64,000 bases of DNA from Anadara kagoshimensis (lineage: Eukaryota > Mollusca > Bivalvia > Arcoida > Arcidae): NCBI GenBank assembly GCA_021292105.1, contig CM037861.1:55783245-55847244 (forward strand), read 5' to 3'. The translations under genes were made by a program, and so were the position numbers. The notes below the pieces were generated by a model, which was given only the letters and a program-made list of their open reading frames with translations, made no database searches and was not told the DNA's origin. Positions 1-10,689 of the stretch are shown piece after piece; the first letter of the stretch is position 1, and each line of letters starts with the position of its first letter.

Positions 1-165
1 CCGTTTATTTTTAATTCCCATCCGAAAGAATGGCGACTTTCATTTGGTAATGCCGAGTGCTCGACGAAAGAACAGTCACTACCCACTTTCATGTCTTGGG
101 TCAGACCCAGCCGGGGTTTGAACCCACAACCTCCCACTTGCAGGGCACTCTACCACCAACCATTA
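1..165 (-). repeat. SINE family A (tRNA-derived), fragment cut by window start
   Basis: On the minus strand this reads as a tRNA-like head (TGGTAGAGTG box A, GGGTTCAAACC box B) followed by the body shared with the other family-A copies (GACTGTTCTTTCG, then CGGCATTACCAAATGAAAGT). The same body recurs at 4.4, 8.0, 11.6 and 12.1 kb. It is a retroposed SINE, not a tRNA gene. The V-SINE group (for example RUDI of molluscs) is a possible relative that I cannot confirm by eye. Confidence 0.75.
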
Positions 166-169
166 TTGT

Positions 170-300
170 ATAGACCCACAAGTATTAATTCCTATACATA
201 TAAACCTGTACAGTTACTGCGAGTCCCAACACTACCCATCTATATGAATATTCTTAATAAAGGGTCAAGCTGACAGGTCAATGTTGTTTACCTATATCAA
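170..300. repeat. Fragment of MITE family T1
   Basis: It contains GTCAAGCTGACAGGTCAATG followed by TTGTTTACCTAT, the terminal-inverted-repeat side of a MITE seen more completely at 8.73, 12.52, 14.64 and 20.44 kb. Only one end is recognisable. Confidence 0.45.
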
Positions 301-519
301 ATTTAGTTCATGCTCATGATTGCTTTAACTGCAGATAGGTACAAATCATTTTGCTAACGATTTTCTTTTGAATGTAATAACTGTCAGCCAATGTGCAGAT
401 GAATGCAATAGTGAAAATAAATGGTGCTGTATGAAGAATTGAAGTCCATGAACAATGATATATTAGCGTCCAACTATTGACATCATTTCTGAATCGAACA
501 CAATTGAATTGCTCTAACC

Positions 520-715
520 CCGCTGGGGTCTGACCAAGACTTGAAAATATGTAGTGACCATTCTTACACCAAGCACTTACAAATATTTACAGGATCCATC
601 AGAATAAAAATTTGAAAACTGATACCCTGTGAATTAACTATATAAGTGGTAGGTAACAATGTTTCGATACAAGTCAAATATTCTTGACTGGGAGGCAAAC
701 GCATTCAATCAATCT
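520..715 (+). repeat. SINE family A, internally deleted copy
   Basis: The start matches the post-box-B body (GGGGTCTGACCAAGACTTGAA, then TAGTGACCATTCTT). The end matches the family tail (CGATACAAGTCAAATATTCTTGACTGGGA). The tRNA head is largely missing. It lies just downstream of the ATF4-like gene and could fall within its 3' untranslated region. Confidence 0.6.
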
Positions 716-905
716 TTTGCTCTGGATCAAGTTAACTATAACACAAAGGTACAATTTTTAAGGTACAATTTTTATGTTTTTAATTCAAACAAAACAAAAT
801 GTAAATGAAATATGTACAACATGAAACATAAGTTACAAAATGCATTAATTTACATTATCACCCCACCCCACCAATCACTCACAATATTCAACTTTTTAAA
901 TCAAT

Positions 906-1812
906 TTACTTTTTCACAAATTTCAATTTTAGACCTTTAGCTTTGCAAACATCAGACATCAAATTTTTCATGTATTCAATTTCGCGTGTATTTGTTCAAC
1001 TTGTTCTTTCAGATTTTTATTTTTCTCCAAGAGTTGATCTTCCTCAGACTGAACTTGGGTGGATTCCATCTTTTTCTTCATACGATAACGAATTGCAGCA
1101 TTTTTATTTTGAATTCGCTTTTTCTCCTTTTTAGAAAGTCCTTCTGTTGGTATTTCATAGGGTTCAACTTCTAACCTTTTTGACTTAGATTTTGAGGTTT
1201 TTGTTGCTTTGAGTGATTTTGAACTGAAGCTCTTAGTTTCCTCTGGGATATAATCTGGGTCCTCCATTGAAGAAGGAGACGGTGGTTCAGAACCAGACAA
1301 AATGCTGTCAATTTCATCTGCAGATAGTGGTGAATCTATTAAGTAATCAGAACCGCTCAAGTCCAATTCAACAGAACTGCTGGTGTCCAGTTCAACATTT
1401 GAAACCGATGAAGTGTCACTAACATTATATACAATAGCACTATTTAAATAACTTGTGTCTAAATGATCACTATCATTTACATGTATTACGGGTAATGAAC
1501 TTTCAACCTCAACAATGTCTTCAGATAAATTAAAGCCACTATCTTCAGTTATTGCCTCCAACAAGTCTATCTGGGAAAGTTCTGGAGCCACTTGGGCTTC
1601 TGGGGAGGTTGGTGGTGTTATTTGTTCCATAGGCTGCGTTAGAAGTCCATGGAGAATATTCATTGCACCATTTGGTTTAGTTGAATCCTCCTCAGTTGGA
1701 ACATTTGCTGGAGTAGACACAATTTGGTCATGGGACAACACTTCTGACGTATCCATACCATCCAGGAAGTGACTCAAGTCCACATTTTCCATCCATCCAT
1801 CTTTGAATGCAT
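906..1812 (-). CDS. ATF4: ATF4-like bZIP factor, exon 3 (terminal; carries a frameshift)
   Basis: This exon holds most of an ATF4/CREB2-type transcription factor, the nuclear effector of eIF2-alpha kinase stress signalling. The acceptor TATTTCAG precedes 1812, and the incoming codon is split G|AT, matching exon 2. The start DAFKDGWMENVDLSHF resembles the vertebrate ATF4 segment around EDAF..DWM..MDL. DSGFNLS (about residues 190-196) fits the beta-TrCP phosphodegron DSGxxxS. The basic region KKEKKRIQNKNAAIRYRMKK (about residues 327-346) has the N..AA..R signature of bZIP proteins. The zipper starts LLEKNKNLKEQVEQI, but that frame stops at 968-970. Moving back one base near 986-991 restores REIEYMKNLMSDVCKAKG and a stop at 906-908, which matches the ATF4 C-terminus. 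Read through the shift the protein is about 401 residues; unshifted it is about 380. An assembly indel or a broken allele is the simplest cause. Confidence 0.9.
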
Positions 1813-2168
1813 CTGAAATATACAATGATGAAAGTATTTAACCTAGAGAAGACAAATGATTGTATTTGTATTTCATTATAGAAGTCTTTTTTTTTTAATA
1901 TTTCTTATGAATTAGAACTTTGAACTTGCAAATACAATCGGACCAAATAAAAAATAAACTCCAGAAGGGAAAACAGAAGATACACTTTACTAAACGAGTA
2001 ACATGCATCATCTGAAGTTGGATTAATATAACAAAAGAGCTTGCTTTCGCACCCAACTGACCAAATTGAAAATAATTTAAGAAGTCACAGAAATGTTCCT
2101 TTGACCTGTTTTATTGATTTTAGTTTAGGGGCAAATGGAACTTGTAGATTGTTGTGAATAAAACCTAC

Positions 2169-2458
2169 CTTCAGCATTCTCTATGGATAACAGGTCTAAA
2201 ATGTTGTCGCATGGATCTGCAAGTTTTGGTGCCATCTTTCTGATCTGACTGTCACCAGGGAACACATTTCCCAAATATCCAAAATCATCAACTTCCTCCA
2301 CTGACTCGGATAAACGGTCAGGCTGCTCATAGGCAGCAGGTCTTCGAATAAATTGAACTCCTCCATTCCGCTGAGTGAAGTGTAACTCATCTTGAATTAT
2401 AATGTTGCTTGTCGCTGCAGGACTTATGGCAATAGCCAGGGAAGCAATAAAGGGGAAC
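2169..2458 (-). CDS. ATF4: ATF4-like bZIP factor, exon 2
   Basis: The acceptor ATCATTTCAG ends at 2459, and the donor AAG|GTAGGT follows 2169. The frame stays open for all 290 bases, enters after two bases of the GCG codon from exon 1, and leaves after one base of a GAT codon completed in exon 3. It encodes an acidic, leucine-rich activation-type segment (for example DRLSESVEEVDDFGYLG and DNILDLLSIENAE). An in-frame internal Met at 2233-2235 (MAPKLADPCDNI) could be an alternative start; see the overlapping ORF at 2196-2390. Confidence 0.8.
2196..2390 (-). promoter_or_regulatory. 64-codon out-of-frame ORF overlapping a possible ATF4 start
   Basis: An ATG at 2388-2390 opens a 64-codon ORF in a different frame from the ATF4 reading frame. 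It runs past the in-frame Met at 2233-2235. In vertebrates the second uORF of ATF4 is about 60 codons, overlaps the true start out of frame, and controls stress-induced translation. The geometry here is similar, but the exon 1 ATG is already in the ATF4 frame, so this may be a chance ORF inside coding sequence. Confidence 0.35.
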
Positions 2459-3028
2459 CTGAAATGATAATATTGTAAATGTTGTCATATTTGCACAATT
2501 TAAAATTATTTTACATCCCAAACCTCAATGAAAGCGTACAAACTTATATGATATTAATGAAGTAGGTCGAAGTCATGTTGTCAAGTTGGGAACAAGTGGG
2601 TGTGGTCTTTATTCCTGTCTATATTGTACAACCCCCACCCCCCGACTCAAAACCATGGTACAGTAGGATGTTATTCGGCCCATCACCGACGACTATATCG
2701 AAGAAAATGTTCTGATTAACACAATAAAATGATCTATCTCACGAATTGACAAAAGTAGATAATATGGCCAAAGCCGGGGGGTGTCCTTTCAATGACCTTG
2801 CTCGAGTCGAATCATTTTTGATTTTTGAGCCATATTTTTGATACATTATTATGTTAAAAAAATCATTAATAAAAAATCAAACGAATATATAATTCGAAAA
2901 CTGTGGTTTAGATACGACAGATGTTATTCGAACCCCCCCCCCCGCCAAAAAAAAATACTGCGCCATATTTTCTCGAAAATAATTGAACAAAAGTCAACGA
3001 AATTTATTAATGAAAATGGTTTACTTAC

Positions 3029-3036
3029 GCCATCAT
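3029..3036 (-). CDS. ATF4: ATF4-like bZIP factor, exon 1 coding part
   Basis: The exon contributes ATGATGGC before a strong donor (GC|GTAAGT). Joined to exon 2 it gives Met-Met-Ala-Phe-Pro-Phe and stays in frame through exon 2. The start is the first ATG in this frame; the sequence upstream is rich in stops. Intron 1 (2459-3028) contains a C-run and an A-run near 2935-2955 and no recognised coding sequence. Confidence 0.65.
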
Positions 3037-3094
3037 GATTATTGTTAAAGGAGTGCAAAGCCAAGCTTTTGCACGGTGTCGTTGGGTGCCAATA

Positions 3095-3106
3095 TTAAGC
3101 TGCCAT
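3095..3106 (-). promoter_or_regulatory. Three-codon uORF (M-A-A-stop) upstream of ATF4
   Basis: ATG GCA GCT TAA lies 58 bases before the exon 1 start, if transcription begins upstream of it. A very short first uORF is a hallmark of ATF4 leaders, where it permits re-initiation. Only the sequence is seen; use in translation is inferred. Confidence 0.5.
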
Positions 3107-3149
3107 TATGAAAAATTCGCTGATCACGTAGTAGTAGGTTTAATCGCTG

Positions 3150-3161
3150 TTATGTCCGCAT
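3150..3161 (-). promoter_or_regulatory. Second three-codon uORF (M-R-T-stop)
   Basis: ATG CGG ACA TAA lies 43 bases further upstream. Whether it is inside the transcript depends on the unknown start site. Confidence 0.3.
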
Positions 3162-3199
3162 TGAGAATGGCCCACGTTGGCAAGGTATGTGACTAAAAT

Positions 3200-4404
3200 C
3201 TCGTACGCATCAGAAAAATTATTACGCCTCAAAAAATAAATTAATAAATTTGTTAAATACTGATGTGTGTATGTTAAGAATATCAGTATCAAAAACACTT
3301 TAAGACAAATATGTATAGTTTGGTAAATTTATTTTCATAAACACTGAGAACAGAGACCAACTGTAGGTGCACTATATTTTTACGCGAATGGGTAAATAAT
3401 GTGAAGTGTCACTGGATTGCATCAGAAAATTCTTGGCGCTTCGCCAGTGAGATAAATTTGGTTCCCGGTTCAAGGTTACCTTTTCAGGTGGCACATGTCT
3501 ATATATAGACATCAATAACTCGCTTATGAGAATAAATACGTATGTAATATGTCAAGATTTGAATACACAAAATTAGCTATAAAATAAATAAATGCATTTG
3601 TTTCTTAAAAATTCCGAATAATTTTTAGATCGATGATATATAATATGAGTTGCCGGCATTCATCACTGGTTTTAGATAATAATAATAATAATAGTAATAA
3701 TAATAATAGTGCTCAACAGAGTTACTTTTGTATCATCCACCAAAGATTATAAATTTGATTGATTTGATAAAATTAATTTAAGGAAACAAACTATTTTGGA
3801 CAATTCTATCGGATTTTTAACAGATTAAAGTAACCCACTGCAACAAAATCGAGGATATACAACTAGATATTATCTTGATAGTTCTTGAAAGCAAAAAGGT
3901 GCATTCAGCAGTTCAGGAGATGGAATATTATTACCATGCACCATCACCCCGGTGACCAGCTGCCCGCCCAACCCCCGGGATGTAGATTTGTTTTTATCCG
4001 CTATTTTTATTTGGTATTTTTCTTCTATATATTACAATTTTATATAATTGATAATTTACATAAGTCTGTCGGTCACATAGACTATATATATACGATATCA
4101 ATAACAACTGTTGCGCGTAGAGCCACCTAGATCAAAGTCCATATTAATACAACAATTTGATTGGATCACAGTCACACACCCACAGACGTCATTTCTGTTT
4201 TTGTCGTTTTAAGATCATGATCGAATATAGACGGTAATGCAGAGTATTAAATAACCTACTCAAGAGCCGTGAGTAATGGGTTATGAAGCGTACACTGGAT
4301 GTTGTCTTTAATGTTTATTACGCAGTAGTTAATTCATTACTTTAGAAATTAAACCCACTGAACTGACACATGGTTACCTTTACGTCGTGGACGTGTCATG
4401 CATA
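3200..4404. other. Intergenic region upstream of ATF4
   Basis: AT-rich sequence with an (AAT)-type microsatellite at about 3678-3710. No coding exon or classifiable transposon was recognised. The promoter of the ATF4-like gene should lie at its start, but no clear TATA box or response element was identified. Confidence 0.5.
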
Positions 4405-4735
4405 AATGGATTGATTGAATGCATGGGGGTTTAACGCCCCCTCCGATCAAGAATATTTCACTTATATCAATACGTCACCAGCTGTGGGTGAAGCGTTAGA
4501 GACATTTACCTTTGCAGTGCAATCAGGTCAATCTGCAGGGATGGTTCCTTAACTGCAACGGGGCATTGGTTTTCAAGGTCTCATTCGAAGGACCTTCATT
4601 TCGTAATGCCAAGTGCTTGGCGAAAGAACGTTGACAACCTTTTTTGGAGTATTGGTCAGATCCGGCCGGGGTTCGAATCCGCGACTTCCTACACACGAAG
4701 TGAGCATTCTATCAACTGGCATACCGTAGCATACC
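4405..4735 (-). repeat. SINE family A, near full length
   Basis: Minus-strand copy. Box B complement GGGTTCGAATCC is near 4670, the body (GCCAAGTGCTTGGCGAAAGAAC) near 4610, and the tail (ATCAAGAATATTTCACTTATATC) near 4447. The head is at the high-coordinate end. Confidence 0.75.
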
Positions 4736-7554
4736 GCTGTTATGTTGGAATGAGAAGAATGAGCTATTTCATATTTATACCCCGCGGGGTATATGTCTGC
4801 CGTATGTCGCCATATCTTCAGTATAGCTGCTTTTGACTATTGTCATGAAACATCACATGAATAATCTTCATAGTCCAAAGGTATCCATAACCTTGGAGCA
4901 AGGTCATATCATCAAAGTCAAGGGAAAACATTAAATGTTTGGGGCGGGGGTATTTGGCTCTCAAGAGACAGTTCTAGTTAAAGTGTGCCGTATCTGTAAC
5001 TTTTTATTTTATTTTCACATATCTTTCCTCATACCTAGTGGGGCTAAATATGGCTTAAAGTGAAAATTTCATAAAATGAAAATTGATGCCGAAATAAGCA
5101 GAAGATATCGGTACTTTTCCAATACGCCCCCCTGTTAATCCAAATATGAAAGATCGGTTTTAGAGACCCCATGCCATGCATGTTGTCAGAACAGTAACAA
5201 CCCCAACCGATTTTTATTAATTTATTCCAGAGACGTATAAAAACCCGAGATTGGCAACTCTTACATACCGTTATATTTATTAGCTTGGAGCGAATTATCC
5301 GGCGAGTATTGCGTGACTTCGCTAGATTGTACATATAGGCTCTGATTATACACACACCCAAATTTTGCAATCATTTCTTACCTAAGGTTTCCCTTAATTT
5401 TTGAAATTTAGCAAAATTTGATAGTATCTGTTGGAACTATCGATCTTCAAAATCCACGCTGAATATCTTAACACTCGAGTCACAAAATTATTCAGATTTT
5501 AAACTTGCCAGATTTAAGTTAAAGGAAACTTGAGCGTAGATTGTTGGGAATTAAGACAGTATTATTATTATTAAGTTTGATTGTTGTTGCAGTTTTACGT
5601 GTACAGGTGGCCTTCCGGTAAATGTGCAGACCGGAAGCCTGAACTAGTTGAACATCATTAACTTGAATATTTCACGGTCCTGAAATTAATTTGATGAAGT
5701 GGAATTTACGTCCATTCATTCATTCATTCTTTATTTAATTCCTCTATATATGTAGAGATATAAGAATGTTAAGTAACATTATGCAAATATTGAATTATAA
5801 CACACAAACACCACCATAACACATTTACAAGATACAACATACAATGTTCAGTTACACAATATTAGGATTCATATATAGTATATATAAATATACAAATGGT
5901 ACTTAAGGGTCACTACACTGTTGTGTTCAAAGAGAACAAAATAGAAAATAACTTTTTTACAGTTATGATTTACTCGGACCAACATTTGAATGATAGCCAA
6001 AGCAACACACAAGTGATTGGGCACTGTCCCTACCAACAAATAGTTACATTATCTATCATCAGAATGTGGACTATGACTTATGATAGTTAGGTTGACATTA
6101 CACCTGTAAGTGTTCGGGCTCCCATCTATGCTCGACAATAGCAGCTAACTTTACAGTTCGATATACAAATTTGAAACAGCAGAAAACAACATCGTAAGAG
6201 TCCTGGAAATCTATATTCAGTACATTGCTGAGTAAGGGTTGTAGCTTATCTTCATCCCTGGAATGTTGCGCTAAAATTCAGTCTGTATGTTTGGATAAAG
6301 TTGCTACAGCGACTGAAATAAACGTCTGCAACGCCAACTAAACGCTGAACACTGCACTAATATGTGTCGTAATGTGTCTGTATAGGGTTCGTAACATAAG
6401 TGACACACACTTAAATCGTAAACTGACGATAAATTTAACATTAAGAAACGATATTTGAAATAGGGAAAATGTCTCTTTTTTGTGGCTGAAAATTGTCAAA
6501 TCATAATGATCATGAATTATATTTTTTTCAATTTGAACCATGATACGACATATATTTAAATTATTTATTTATTTATTTAATGATTTTTATTGTCCGAGAC
6601 ATTAACATGGGAAGGCAAGTGCCAGGGTTAAGGCCAATGGGTTCACTATTACCTGCGAGGTGACAGGCTGGATGAATTATCTCCCCTAGACCATGTTAAA
6701 TAATAATTGGTATAAGTATTTAATGGTCAGTTCTATTCTAGAGAAGATGACATTGATAGTTATCCATGTGATAAGATTCCACTTCAGATACATCTAGGTA
6801 ATTAATAAGATTAACACCATCCAGGTAAAATTTTCACGCAGAATATACTATCGTCTAGTTAACAGAGACATTAAGATGGGAAGGCAATAACTCCATAAGC
6901 ATATTTATTTTATTTATATATTTATTAACTAGCTTTAGATGTTGAATAGTTGTACATGTAAATAAGTGAACAACTGATTGTCTGGTATTTGAAGCCGTTG
7001 CCACGCGTACTTTTTGAAGTTTGGTTGAACATTTTGCATTATGTGCAGTCGATAGCTGGTTCAGAATTATTTTATATTAAATTTATTTCAATATTTTAAC
7101 AAGTGATTAATTTAGTATATTTGATATATAAATAATACTCATCGCATATCTTTAGGCTCTTACCATTCGTGGGTCGCTATGATCTCTACTTAGCGCCAAT
7201 TTCACTCACAAGGTTGCTAATTTCTTTCCTAAGTAATCACGAACTGTCTGACAAATAAAGGCGCTACTTTCTTCTACATTCATCATATCTTAAGTCGCTA
7301 CATTTGCCCGCCATGTTAGATACCCAGGTGAGTAGCGGTTACTGTTATGACGTCACACGTAGGTAACTCTCAAAACGTGTCGTTTCACTTGTAGCAATAC
7401 AGAAGAAACTTTACTATTTGGGCATCAGGGTTGACCCAGTGCTCGATGTTATGATATTTAAATGCAAATATTAAAATACAAAGGTATTATTTAAGCTGAA
7501 CCCTTCCTTCCTGATGGATGACTACGAAATTCCAGAAAATTTCAGTGCTCATAT
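4736..7554. other. Gene-poor AT-rich stretch
   Basis: No exon with convincing splice sites or a protein motif was found. A phrase ending CATGGGAAGGCAA near 6605 recurs with small changes near 6876, suggesting an old local repeat. A CATT microsatellite lies at about 5713-5728. The minus-strand ORF at 5044-5370 has no recognised family. Confidence 0.4.
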
Positions 7555-7745
7555 TCGATATGTTGGTATTGGTAATACTTGGATTCTAGAATATTTCGAC
7601 AAAACGATGAAAGGAATGTAAAAAAAATGATGTCAAAATCAAAACAAAGTAAAAGTTTCAAACTTTCAAATTTGGTTAAACATGTGAACTTCCACCAGGG
7701 AAGTGAGACCGGGTGCTCCGGAAGAGTAAGCATATTTTAGGATGT
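7555..7745 (+). repeat. Dispersed repeat R1, fragment
   Basis: Contains AACTTCCACCAGGGAAGTGA and GGTGCTCCGGAAGAGTAAGC, the core of the R1 family concentrated at 46.7-59 kb. Plus-strand sense is used here for the orientation reading CCAGGGAAGTGAG then GCTCCGGAAGG. Confidence 0.65.
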
Positions 7746-7796
7746 TTTATCTTGGCACCTTGATAATATTGAAAAACACTATCAATTAAATGTATA

Positions 7797-7915
7797 AAAA
7801 CAGAGTATAATGTCATCAGCGCAACGCTCGGGCAAAATTTCTGCACCTTCGCCTATAGCTGGCGACGTCTCGATATAAATATTCTTGACTTGGACGTTAA
7901 ACACCACTACTCAAC
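7797..7915 (+). repeat. SINE family A, 3' tail only
   Basis: Shows TATAATGTCATCAGCGCAA, CTGCACCTTCGCCTATAGCT and the terminal GACGTTAAACACC without the tRNA head. It is a 5'-truncated copy. Confidence 0.65.
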
Positions 7916-7982
7916 TCAACTCTACAAATAAAATTTGAATTTATTGACGACATAGGTTTACGGAATTCAAACAAAATCTTCA

Positions 7983-8335
7983 ACCACTGCGGTAACTCAG
8001 TTGGTAGAGTTCTCGCTCCATGTGTGTGTGTGTGTTTGGGGGGGGGGGTCGTGGGTTGGAATCCCGGTTGGGTCTGACCTGAATTTGAAAATAAGTAGTG
8101 ACTGTTCTTTCGCCAAGGACTCGGCATTTAGATATGAAAGTCACGGGGTCCTTCGGAAGAGACACAAAAACTGATGCCCCCCGTGTCACGACAGGCATGG
8201 AACTATAAGAACCCTTCACATTGCCCTGAACACACGGCAAAGGTCCAAATTTCTGCATCGCCATCTGTAGCTGGTGACGTCTCGATATAAGTGATATATT
8301 CTTGACTGGGACGTATACCCCCATTAGATCAATCA
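7983..8335 (+). repeat. SINE family A, near full length, with (GT)n and G-run in the head
   Basis: The head reads CCACTGCGGTAACTCAGTTG, then a GT microsatellite and a G-run replace part of the anticodon arm before GTCGTGGGTTGGAATCCC. The body and tail (CTCGATATAAGTGATATATTC) are intact. Long minus-strand ORFs here are translations of the SINE. Confidence 0.8.
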
Positions 8336-8561
8336 AATTTAAATGACAAAGATGTTACGCCATTTTAGTTTTATACCTACATTATATTTAGATGTATACA
8401 GTGCATATACATGTCATGGATGAATGATTTTACAATGAACAATATACTGTAAGAGCAAAATGTAGGTCGGGTATATTAAACATGAAATGTCTGCCTGGTC
8501 AAGACGAGGGGTCAAGATACCACACCTCTACAATGCCACGTGTATACCAACAGATTGAACA

Positions 8562-8673
8562 ATGATCTTTAAGTATTTTGGCAGGTGTAGAAAAGTCAGA
8601 TCAGGGATATTTGTTCATTCGACTGCGATATTTGTGTTTACTTATATCTTTATTTTAGCAGTTATTGCTACAT
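8562..8673 (+). CDS. Candidate signal-anchor exon of the GT54 glycosyltransferase
   Basis: An ATG opens 37 codons ending at a strong donor (ACAT|GTAAGT). The peptide has a short basic cytosolic start (KYFGRCRKVR, residues 4-13) followed by about 23 hydrophobic residues (GIFVHSTAIFVFTYIFILAV). That is the type II signal-anchor layout of Golgi glycosyltransferases, and it lies upstream on the same strand as two certain GT54 exons. It leaves in phase 1, whereas the exon at 11014 enters in phase 0, so at least one unseen exon must lie between them. It could instead belong to another gene or be chance. Confidence 0.45.
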
Positions 8674-8728
8674 GTAAGTATGTATTGATTATTGTATGTA
8701 TGTGGCGCTACATAGTGTTAATCGGCAA

Positions 8729-8990
8729 ACAACATTGACATGCCTGTTTGATCTTTCATTTAGATATTTATTATGGACCAGTTCACTTATGTATAGGGAA
8801 CACACAACATCACGGGAATAACTAAACGCATATATATTGTTTATATAGATTATCTGTTAATCCTAACACTACCCATGTTTTCGGTGGATCCTCCTTAACA
8901 AATATTCTTCGTGATAGGTCAGGCGGACAGGTCATTGATGTTAGGCTATACGTATGTTTATATAGAGGATACCTTGTTACGCGAAGTGAG
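8729..8990. repeat. MITE family T1
   Basis: The left end GGCAAACAACATTGACATGC and the right end GGTCAGGCGGACAGGTCATT are inverted relative to each other, and the inner sequence (TTTATTATGGACCAGT) recurs near 20.69 kb. It lies in the candidate first intron of the GT54 gene. Confidence 0.6.
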
Positions 8991-9532
8991 CTGCCCGGGT
9001 TCGACTACCCGACATCGTTGGGATTTTAAGCACATTTTTTGTTATACATTTAAACCTGCCTAAAAAGTAACCTCTACATAGAGTACGTCTAGTTGCTTTT
9101 AAAGGCTAGTAAAATTTTATCCAAATTGTTCTCTATCCATGCTATTTGGACTTGTATAAAGGCCATGGACTTTAAAGGTTTCTTTGGATGACCTATATGC
9201 AGGGTTTACTGTAAATGAATTGGTACAGCTATATCAGTATATACTGACCATCGAAGAAAATAAAAATTTCTTTTTTAAAAACGGGATATTTAATTTGATA
9301 GTTTTGGCAAAAGGAAGTTTTCTTAATACATCCACCTACATGTACATATACGGAGCGTATGGTTATAGTTAAATGTGAAGGTTATATACACATGCATATT
9401 GATGTCAGCCTTTTCACATTTCAGGTTATTTTTAAAAGTCACCCAGGCGGTACCTGTACTTAATTTGTAAATTCATAACCAAACAAACACACGCTTTGTA
9501 TTAGATATATTTTTTTCTCTTTCGCAGACCAT
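8991..9532. other. Intronic stretch with no recognised feature
   Basis: I searched this stretch for the missing GT54 stem exon (phase 1 in, phase 0 out) and found no convincing acceptor-donor pair. The 62-codon ORF at 9184 has no recognised motif. Confidence 0.35.
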
Positions 9533-9800
9533 CCGCTGTGGTGGCTTAGTGCACGTGATAGAGCGTCCGCCTCGAGAGCGGGAGGTCGTGGGTTTGAACA
9601 CATACATAAGGTTTTAAAATTTTAGATACTGCTTCCTCGCCTGGCGCATGGTATTATGATAACAGAGTATTGACTAGTTCATTAGTATAATGTGACCGGG
9701 GGAGTGGTATGCTTGACTCTATAGTATACTCTACTAGTACCTTAAAGTCGCCCTAAATACGCGCTACTGCAGATCATAAAATACAATCGCATGCATGCAA
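9533..9800 (+). repeat. SINE family B (tRNA-derived)
   Basis: The head CTGTGGTGGCTTAGTGCACG, then GATAGAGCGTCCGCCTCGAG and GGTCGTGGGTTTGAAC, has box A and box B like a tRNA. The body (CTTCCTCGCCTGGCGCATGG, then AATGTGACCGGGGGAGTGG) differs from family A. The pairing of the CGCCTGGCGC and AATGTGACCGGG motifs is, as I recall, common in invertebrate SINEs. Confidence 0.65.
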
Positions 9801-9872
9801 ATGTTCTTGGATTGATCCTTAGAAATAAATAAACTTGCTCTCACTGCGAAGGTAAAATAATTGATGCGACGT

Positions 9873-9877
<5 letters not shown>

Positions 9878-9921
<44 letters not shown>

Positions 9922-10262
9922 AAACACTCTTTTGTCGACAGTTGTTAAGTGAGGACAAATGAGGACAATAAAGGCATCTCTCCGTCATTATCCTGTTATA
10001 CATACATTCAAACTTATCTATGATGCGTCCTCGCATTGTGAAAGGGTTAATGCAAGTCATCGGTTTTTGGTGGAAAATGTCTTCTAGCCACACACACACA
10101 CACACACACACACCACACACACACACACACACATGCCAGTTTAAATGTTTTATGTGGTGTACATTTCTCTAGTTGCAGCAAATGAGACACACAAAAAGGA
10201 TATAAGACGATCACAATTTGGAACAAGAAAATATTCGGTAAAATCTCTCTCTCTCTCTCTCT
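9878..10262. repeat. Microsatellites: (AAC)n, (CA)n and (CT)n
   Basis: (AAC)n occupies about 9878-9921, an interrupted (CA)n about 10090-10133 and (CT)n about 10243-10262. Minus-strand ORFs across them are low-complexity artefacts. Confidence 0.9.
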
Positions 10263-10416
10263 GTGCACCGTATTAGATCTTGAAACATCTGATTGCAAAG
10301 TCGTAAAATTCTAAATATATATGACTTTAATATATTTGTACTTTAAAGCCAATATTGACCTCCAGTTTGACTGTATAATTGCCAGAAATATACACAAATT
10401 TATTTACAGTTCACGA

Positions 10417-10622
10417 AACTACTGTGAAATCACTTATTTTCGCTGATCAGAGAAAAAAATTCGTGTGGTGGTGATAAATGAACGATTCGTGAATTTATAT
10501 TTTATATTAAGACAAGTTTGTAATATTTACTATTTAGTTGACCTGATAATTCGTGAATCAGGATGTCCACGAAAACAACGATAATAGGAGCTTCGCGAAT
10601 ATAAATGATTTGGCAGTAAACA
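10417..10622. repeat. MITE with ACTG..AAATCA..TTCGC ends
   Basis: The left end ACTGTGAAATCACTTATTTT matches the complement of the right end (ACTGCCAAATCATTTATATT). Inner GTGAATTT and ATTCGTGAATC motifs are also inverted. The copy is imperfect and about 205 bp. Confidence 0.5.
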
Positions 10623-10689
10623 GATTAACAGTTGTTTAATTATGTGCTATCTAATGATATACATTTGTAATACAATTTGCACATGTATA

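Noticed and set aside
980-1000. Programmed -1 ribosomal frameshift in ATF4
   Set aside because: No slippery heptamer in the right phase and no obvious downstream pseudoknot; a missing base is simpler.
5044-5370. 108-residue minus-strand ORF
   Set aside because: Composition is protein-like in places, but no family, splice sites or conserved motif could be recognised.
10090-10298. ORFs rich in Cys-Val or Val runs
   Set aside because: They are translations of (CA)n and (AAC)n microsatellites.
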